From contig CAWHZU010000015.1 of assembly GCA_963833885.1 (NCBI GenBank), positions 1 to 64,000 on the forward strand: a DNA stretch of 64,000 nt, in the 5' to 3' direction. Made by a program: the position numbers and the translations under genes. The number at the start of each line of letters is the position of its first letter. Position 1 is the stretch's first letter. This document shows, in pieces, positions 59,609-64,000 of the stretch. This DNA comes from JASHPR01 sp963833885. Its GTDB lineage: Bacteria; Actinomycetota; Actinomycetes; Streptosporangiales; Streptosporangiaceae. The notes under the pieces were generated by a model that did not search any database, was not told the DNA's origin, and saw only the letters and a program-made list of their open reading frames with translations.

Positions 59609-60548
59609 ATGACCGATCACCTATCCGGCAGGAGCCAGCCTGGTCGGCTCGGCTCGCCCGATCTCGTCCTGCAGGGCCTGCGTGACGTCGGCTACCTGCC
59701 GAACGAACGCATCGCGAGCGTCGTGTACCTGAGCGAGACAGCTGGCCAAGCCGGTGCTCGTGGAGGGACCTGCGGGCACCGGGAAGACCGAGCTGGCGAA
59801 GAGCGTCGCACAGATGGCGGGCATGCGGCTGATCCGGCTGCAGTGCTACGAGGGACTGGACGAGGCCAAAGCACTGTACGAATGGAATTACAAGAAGCAG
59901 CTGCTCCGCATCCAGGCCGGCCAGACCGGTCAGGCCGCGGCCGACGATGCCAGCGGGAGCGGCACCGGGCGTGACTGGTCGGACGTGGAGTCGGACATCT
60001 TCAGCGAGGAATTCCTGCTGTCGCGCCCGCTGCTCGCCGCCATCCGGTCGCCCGAGCCGGTCGTCCTGCTCATAGACGAGGTTGACCGGCTTGAGGTGGA
60101 GACCGAGGCGCTGCTGCTCGAGGTGCTGTCGGAGTACCAGGTCTCGATTCCCGAGCTGGGCACCATCACCAGTACCGCACAGCCGCTGGTATTCCTGACC
60201 TCGAACAACTCCCGCGATCTGTCCGAGGCGCTGAAGCGCCGGTGCCTCTACCTCTACATCGACTATCCGTCGATAGAGCGCGAGCAGGAGATCGTCCGCA
60301 GCCGGGTGCCCGGCATCGCCGCCGGCCTGGCCGCCCAGGTCAGCGGGCTCGTCCGGTCGCTGCGCCAGATCGAGCTGAAGAAGCACCCGTCAGTCTCTGA
60401 GACCATCGACCTCGCCAACACGCTGTACCTCATGGGCGCGGAGGAGATCACGCCGCAGTTGGCCGTCGACACCCTGCACGTGCTGCTGAAATACCAGTCG
60501 GACATCGAGAAGGCCACAGCCGAGCTGACGTCCGGCCCGAAGGCCTGA
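59609..60548 (+). pseudogene. MoxR-family AAA ATPase, frameshifted near the N-terminus
   Basis: ATG 59609 (GGAAGGACAG upstream) reads VLQGLRDVGYLPNERIASVV and YLSE. An extra A at 59738 then shifts the frame; without it the protein continues Q-L-A-K-P-V-L-V into EGPAGTGKTELAKSVAQMAG (Walker A). Walker B is VVLLIDEVDRL, sensor 1 is VFLTSNNSRDLS and the arginine-finger region is LKRRCLYLYIDYP. MoxR ATPases act with VWA proteins as chaperones that insert cofactors or activate metalloenzymes. An internal start at 59754 would remove only residues before the P-loop. Coupled to the VWA gene eight bases downstream. Confidence 0.78.
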
Positions 60549-60556
60549 GGCCGAGC

Positions 60557-62008
60557 ATGGCCGCGCAGATCGCGCGCGCGCCCGGCAGTGCCCCGATGGA
60601 CGTGACGCTGGCCGCCTTCGTCACCGAGCTGCGTGCTGTCGGCATCCCGGTGTCCCTCTCGGAGAACATCGACGCTACTGCGGCGGTGCTGGCTATGCCG
60701 ATGGCCGGCCGTGAGTCGCTGCGCAGCGCCCTGGCCTCGACCCTCGTGAAGAGCAGCGATCATTTCCGCGCCTTCGACCTGATCTTCGACATCTTCTTCG
60801 CCGGCCGGTTCGGTGCCTCCGCCCAGCCGGACCCGGACGGCCGGGCGGGGCCGGGCCGGGCCGCGGCCGGGACCCCCAACGGGACGCCACGGGGGACGAT
60901 CGTGTCGTCGTTCACCGACGCCGAGCTGAACGACGTGCTCTTCAACGCGGTCCTTGCTGCTGACAAGCTGCTCCTGCAGGTAGTGGTCAACGAAGCGGTC
61001 ACCCGCTTCGCCGGCATCGAGCCCGGCCGGGTCGTGGCGGGCATGTACTACATGTACAAGACGCTGACCAGGCTGAACCTCGACACCTTGCTGGAGCGGT
61101 TGCTGGCCGAGGCAGCCACCGCCGACCTGACTGCGATGGACTACAAGCTCACCACCGACGACTACCGGCGCCGGGTCGATGACGTGCGGCTGGAGGTGGA
61201 GAGCGAGATCCGCCGCCGGCTGGTGGCCGACCGCGGCGCGGAAGCGGTCGCCAGCACGCTGCGCCGTCCGCTGCCGGAGGATGTCGACTTCCTGAACGCC
61301 TCGCAAGAGCAGCTGGCGGCCATCCGCCAGTCGCTCCAGCTGCTGAGCAAGAAGCTGGCAGCGCGGCTGGCGCATAAGCGCCGTCACCACCGCCGGTCCA
61401 CGCTGGATTTCCGCCGCACCATCCGGCAGTCGCTCGGCAACGGCGGCGTGCCGGTCGACCTGGTGTTCCGCAAACCTCATCCGGCCAAGCCGGAGATCAT
61501 CCTGATCGCCGATATCTCCTCGTCGGTGTCGGCGTTCGCGACCTTCACGCTGCAGCTCGCCTACGCGATCAGGTCGGAGTTCTCCAAGGTCCGCAGTTTC
61601 GTCTTCGTGGACGGGATCGAGGAGGTCACCGCGATCCTGGAGTCAGCGCCGGACATGGCTGCGGTGGCGCATCACATCAACAGCGGCACCGGCGCGGTGC
61701 GCTTCGATGGTCACTCGGACTACGGCCTGGTCCTGGAGAACTTCTGGGACCAGTGGGGCCATCAGATCCGGGCGCGGACGACGGTGATCATTCTCGGCGA
61801 TGCCCGCAACAACTACCACGCGTCCCGTTCCTGGGTGCTCAAGTCGATCCGCCAGCGGGCCCGGCATCTGTACTGGCTCAACCCGGAGCCCTCGTATTCC
61901 TGGGATGCCGGTGACTCGATCATCTCCGAGTATGCCAAGTACTGCGACAAGGCGGTGGAGTGCCGCAGCCTCCGGCAGCTCCGGGCCTTCGTCGCCGAGC
62001 TTGACTAA
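60557..62008 (+). CDS. VWA-domain (CoxE-like) protein, MoxR partner
   Basis: 483 residues. N-terminal helical part (FVTELRAVGIPVSLSENIDA typical of CoxE-like proteins), a Gly/Pro/Ala linker near 96-114, and a C-terminal von Willebrand A domain with the MIDAS start IADISSSVSAF and later IILGDARNNY. These proteins work with MoxR ATPases in maturation, as in CO-dehydrogenase CoxD/CoxE. No molybdenum or copper enzyme is seen in the window, so the client is unknown. A second start, ATG 60596, is possible (MDVTLAAFV). Confidence 0.87.
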   Translation: MAAQIARAPGSAPMDVTLAAFVTELRAVGIPVSLSENIDATAAVLAMPMAGRESLRSALASTLVKSSDHFRAFDLIFDIFFAGRFGASAQPDPDGRAGPGRAAAGTPNGTPRGTIVSSFTDAELNDVLFNAVLAADKLLLQVVVNEAVTRFAGIEPGRVVAGMYYMYKTLTRLNLDTLLERLLAEAATADLTAMDYKLTTDDYRRRVDDVRLEVESEIRRRLVADRGAEAVASTLRRPLPEDVDFLNASQEQLAAIRQSLQLLSKKLAARLAHKRRHHRRSTLDFRRTIRQSLGNGGVPVDLVFRKPHPAKPEIILIADISSSVSAFATFTLQLAYAIRSEFSKVRSFVFVDGIEEVTAILESAPDMAAVAHHINSGTGAVRFDGHSDYGLVLENFWDQWGHQIRARTTVIILGDARNNYHASRSWVLKSIRQRARHLYWLNPEPSYSWDAGDSIISEYAKYCDKAVECRSLRQLRAFVAELD

Positions 62009-62852
62009 CTACCTAGGTCAGGGGTTCGCCATCAGCCAGCCACACGCCGAACTCACCGAATGCGGCCCGGTTCTTCAGGTCATCTTCACCAGGGATGCAA
62101 AGCTCAACGCGATCAGCCCGGAGATGACGGATGTGCTGTGGACCGCGGCGCGGATGCTGGCCAGCCAGGATGACCTGCGCGCGCTGGTGATCAAGGCCCG
62201 CGGCCGGTACTTCACCGCCGGGATCGACCTGGCCGCCCGGCCGGTCCGCAACAAGGCCGAGGGCCAGGCGCTGCGCCGTCAGTACCGGCAGCATCACCTG
62301 CTCTACGACGAGTTCGAGTCGATCGAGAAGCCGATAGTGCTGGCTGCCCAGGGCCCGTGCCTGGGTGCCGGGCTTGATATGGCCTGCTCCTGCGACATCC
62401 GCCTGGCCTCCGCAGGGGCCCGTTTCCAGCTGCCCGAGCTTTCCCTCGGAGTGATCGCCGGGAGCGGCGGGACCAGCCGTCTGACCAGGCTTGTCGGCCC
62501 GCACTGGGCGAAATGGCTAGCCATGGCCAGCCGCAGTGTTGACGCGCAGCAGGCACTCATGATGGGGCTGGTGCATGAAGTACTGCCGCAGGATGGCTTT
62601 GAGGCGGCAGTCGACAAGATCGTCAGCGAGATCGTGATGCTGCCGAGGGAGGCGCTCGGGGTCGCGAAGCTCACCGTGGACATGTGCGCCGATTCCGACC
62701 GGACGACCGGCAGGAACATCGAGCGCCTCGCGAACACGCACTTGCTGATGTCGGGCGAGTACCGGGAGCGGGTGGGTGCATTCCTCCGAGCCAAGGACCC
62801 CGGCACCAGGGACGGAACGGGGCCGCTTCAAGCCGGTTCGGTCACGCCATGA
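62001..62852 (+). CDS. enoyl-CoA hydratase/isomerase (crotonase)
   Basis: 283 residues from TTG 62001, overlapping the VWA stop by eight bases; no ATG or GTG lies before the core, so the start is uncertain. LQVIFTRDAKLNAISPEMTD; oxyanion loops ARGRYFTAGIDLAA and QGPCLGAGLDMACSCDIRLA; FQLPELSLGVIAGSGGTSRL, with Glu at the first catalytic position and Gly-Ser at the second. Activity could be hydratase or isomerase. Its stop overlaps the alpha/beta hydrolase start (ATGA), so MoxR, VWA, crotonase and hydrolase form one operon. Confidence 0.83.
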   Translation: MTNYLGQGFAISQPHAELTECGPVLQVIFTRDAKLNAISPEMTDVLWTAARMLASQDDLRALVIKARGRYFTAGIDLAARPVRNKAEGQALRRQYRQHHLLYDEFESIEKPIVLAAQGPCLGAGLDMACSCDIRLASAGARFQLPELSLGVIAGSGGTSRLTRLVGPHWAKWLAMASRSVDAQQALMMGLVHEVLPQDGFEAAVDKIVSEIVMLPREALGVAKLTVDMCADSDRTTGRNIERLANTHLLMSGEYRERVGAFLRAKDPGTRDGTGPLQAGSVTP

Positions 62853-63526
62853 CCCAGATACCGGTGCTGATGGTGCACGGCTTCGCGTCCTCCTTTGACC
62901 GCAACTGGCGGGAGCCGGGGTGGGTCGACGTGCTGGCCGAGCAGGGCAGGGCGGTCATCGGCGTCGACCTGCTCGGCCACGGCACCGCGGCCAAGCCGCA
63001 CGACCCCGTGGCGTACGCCGGCCTGGAGCAGTCGATCACGGCGGCGCTTCCTGACGGCCAGGTCGATGCCGTCGGATTCAGCATGGGCGCCCAGCTGCTG
63101 CTGCGCGCCGCGGCCGCTCAGCCGGAGCGATTCCGCCGGATCGTCATCGGCGGCGCCGGCGATAACGTCTTCGCCGGCTCCGGCTCGGAAGCGACCGCGG
63201 ATGCTATCGAGACTGGCGAGACGCCGGCCGACGGCGATCCCGCCACGGCCGCGCTGGCGCATTTCGCGCTGGCGCCCGGCAACGACCGCGCCGCCCTCGC
63301 CGCGTGCCTGCGCAGGCCACGGTTGGCGCTGACCGAAGCGGATGTCGCGGCTGTCCGCGTGCCGGTCCTGGTCGTACTCGGCGAGCGCGACTTCGCCGGG
63401 CCGGCCGACAGGCTGATGGCCGCGCTGCCCGACGGCCGGCTGCTGCCGCTGCCGGGCACCGATCATTTCGGCACGCCGAAGGATTTCCGGTTCCTGCAGG
63501 CGGCGCTGGACTTCCTCGGCGGCTAA
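62849..63526 (+). CDS. alpha/beta-fold hydrolase
   Basis: 225 residues from ATG 62849, start fixed by the ATGA overlap. MVHGFASSFDRNW gives the oxyanion HG motif, VDAVGFSMGAQLLLRAA holds the nucleophile Ser in GFSMG, VLVVLGERDFAG the Asp and PGTDHFGTP the His. This is a compact lid-poor fold close to esterases and MhpC-like C-C or thioester hydrolases. In a CoA-ester operon it may release a free acid or cleave a dione; unproven. Confidence 0.85.
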   Translation: MTQIPVLMVHGFASSFDRNWREPGWVDVLAEQGRAVIGVDLLGHGTAAKPHDPVAYAGLEQSITAALPDGQVDAVGFSMGAQLLLRAAAAQPERFRRIVIGGAGDNVFAGSGSEATADAIETGETPADGDPATAALAHFALAPGNDRAALAACLRRPRLALTEADVAAVRVPVLVVLGERDFAGPADRLMAALPDGRLLPLPGTDHFGTPKDFRFLQAALDFLGG

Positions 63527-63556
63527 CCGGTTCCCCGCGACTTCAGGGAGGTCACC

Positions 63557-64000
63557 ATGCCAGAAAGCCAGGTCGCGGTCGTCACGGGCGGCGCCCGCGG
63601 GATCGGGTTCGCCGTCGCCACTGCGCTGGCCGGCGACGGCTACCACGTCGTCATCCTCGACAACGGAGTGCGGCTCGACGGCACCGGTCAGGACGCCGGG
63701 CCAGCGAACGATGCCGTCGCTCAGATCGGCGCGCGAGGGGGCACCGCCGAAGCAGTGTTCTGCGATGTCGGCGACGCCGCGGCCGTCCGCGCGACCATCG
63801 CTGATGTGCTGGCCCGGCACGGCAGGATCGACGTGCTCGCCAATGTCGCGGGGATCCTGCGTCCTGGCCCGTTCCTGCACGACACAGCGGACACCTGGGC
63901 AGCGGTGCTGTCCGTGCATCTCGGCGGTCACCTTAACGCGATCGCGGCGGTGCTGCCGGGGATGCTGGCGCGGCGCGAGGGGCGGATTATCAATATCACC
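63557..64000 (+). CDS. short-chain dehydrogenase/reductase, cut by window end
   Basis: The first 148 codons are present, from ATG 63557 with GGGAGG upstream. VVTGGARGIGFAVA is the NAD(P) motif, VILDNGVRLDG has the Asp typical of NAD preference, CDVGD, and NVAGIL takes the place of NNAG. The frame ends in GRIINIT, just before the catalytic Ser and YxxxK, which lie outside the window. Its insertion after GVRLDGTGQDAGP is as in the hydroxyacyl/multifunctional SDRs of beta-oxidation. Probably part of the preceding operon. Confidence 0.85.
   Translation, partial: MPESQVAVVTGGARGIGFAVATALAGDGYHVVILDNGVRLDGTGQDAGPANDAVAQIGARGGTAEAVFCDVGDAAAVRATIADVLARHGRIDVLANVAGILRPGPFLHDTADTWAAVLSVHLGGHLNAIAAVLPGMLARREGRIINIT

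Noticed and set aside
1..64000. CRISPR arrays, tRNA or rRNA genes, insertion sequences, integrases and phage genes
   Set aside because: I looked for regularly spaced repeats, cloverleaf-like sequence, transposase motifs and terminal inverted repeats by eye and saw none. The only tandem repeats are the short ones listed.

Overview
The window is GC-rich throughout (GC-biased third codon positions, many GTG and a few TTG starts, tight ATGA/GTGA stop-start overlaps). It encodes lipobox proteins, a LAL-type LuxR regulator, an ECF sigma factor with a SnoaL-like tail, paired FadE-type acyl-CoA dehydrogenases, FAS1-like/MaoC dehydratases and a MoxR/CoxE-like pair. This points to a soil-type high-GC actinomycete (Actinomycetota) with a large catabolic gene load. 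I cannot name a genus. One gene (1834-2385) is clearly less GC-rich and may be a transfer.

Layout. 1-4.7 kb: MBL-fold hydrolase, foreign-looking membrane protein, truncated cNMP/glutaredoxin-like protein, ECF sigma factor diverging from a PPOX-family flavoprotein. 4.9-7.1 kb: minus-strand operon of a small protein, isochorismatase-like hydrolase and a DHA2 transporter with an internal deletion. 7.2-14 kb: LAL regulator, DhaK-DhaL kinase, solute-binding lipoprotein. 14.1-17.4 kb: acyl-CoA ligase and AGPS-like FAD oxidase (minus). 17.6-24.2 kb: FtsX-type permease, SerA, hydrolase-OsmC fusion, MFS transporter.

24.2-64 kb is one large catabolic island. A minus-strand operon (32842 to 24182) encodes an acyl-CoA dehydrogenase pair, CoA ligase, FAS1-like dehydratase, MBL hydrolase, cyclase-family hydrolase, a crotonase stub, a DAD-type cupin dioxygenase and an SDR. 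A FadR-type GntR regulator (33347) comes next. A plus-strand run (34287-55765) follows: crotonase, double-domain CaiB CoA-transferase, cyclase-family hydrolase, Liv-type ABC importer with fused LivG-LivF, two FAS1-like dehydratases, an acyl-CoA dehydrogenase pair, a second cyclase/CaiB pair, carboxylesterase, LLM flavin enzyme and a SnoaL-like protein. An inverted minus-strand copy of the dehydratase/dehydrogenase-pair module lies at 59379-55803. MoxR ATPase, VWA protein, a third crotonase (counting the stub), alpha/beta hydrolase and an SDR end the window. The gene set fits import, CoA activation or transfer, alpha,beta-dehydrogenation, hydration, oxidation and C-C or ring hydrolysis of a carboxylate or ketone. 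The substrate cannot be read from sequence.

Two signals stand out. A 33-bp block is identical upstream of the two minus-strand operons (32920-32952 and 59524-59556). A shorter AT-rich motif recurs upstream of the GntR gene and several plus-strand operons. Together they suggest a co-regulated regulon. Separately, at least five genes carry single-base frameshifts that can be repaired by one base. This indicates either an error-prone assembly or recent decay, and should be settled first.
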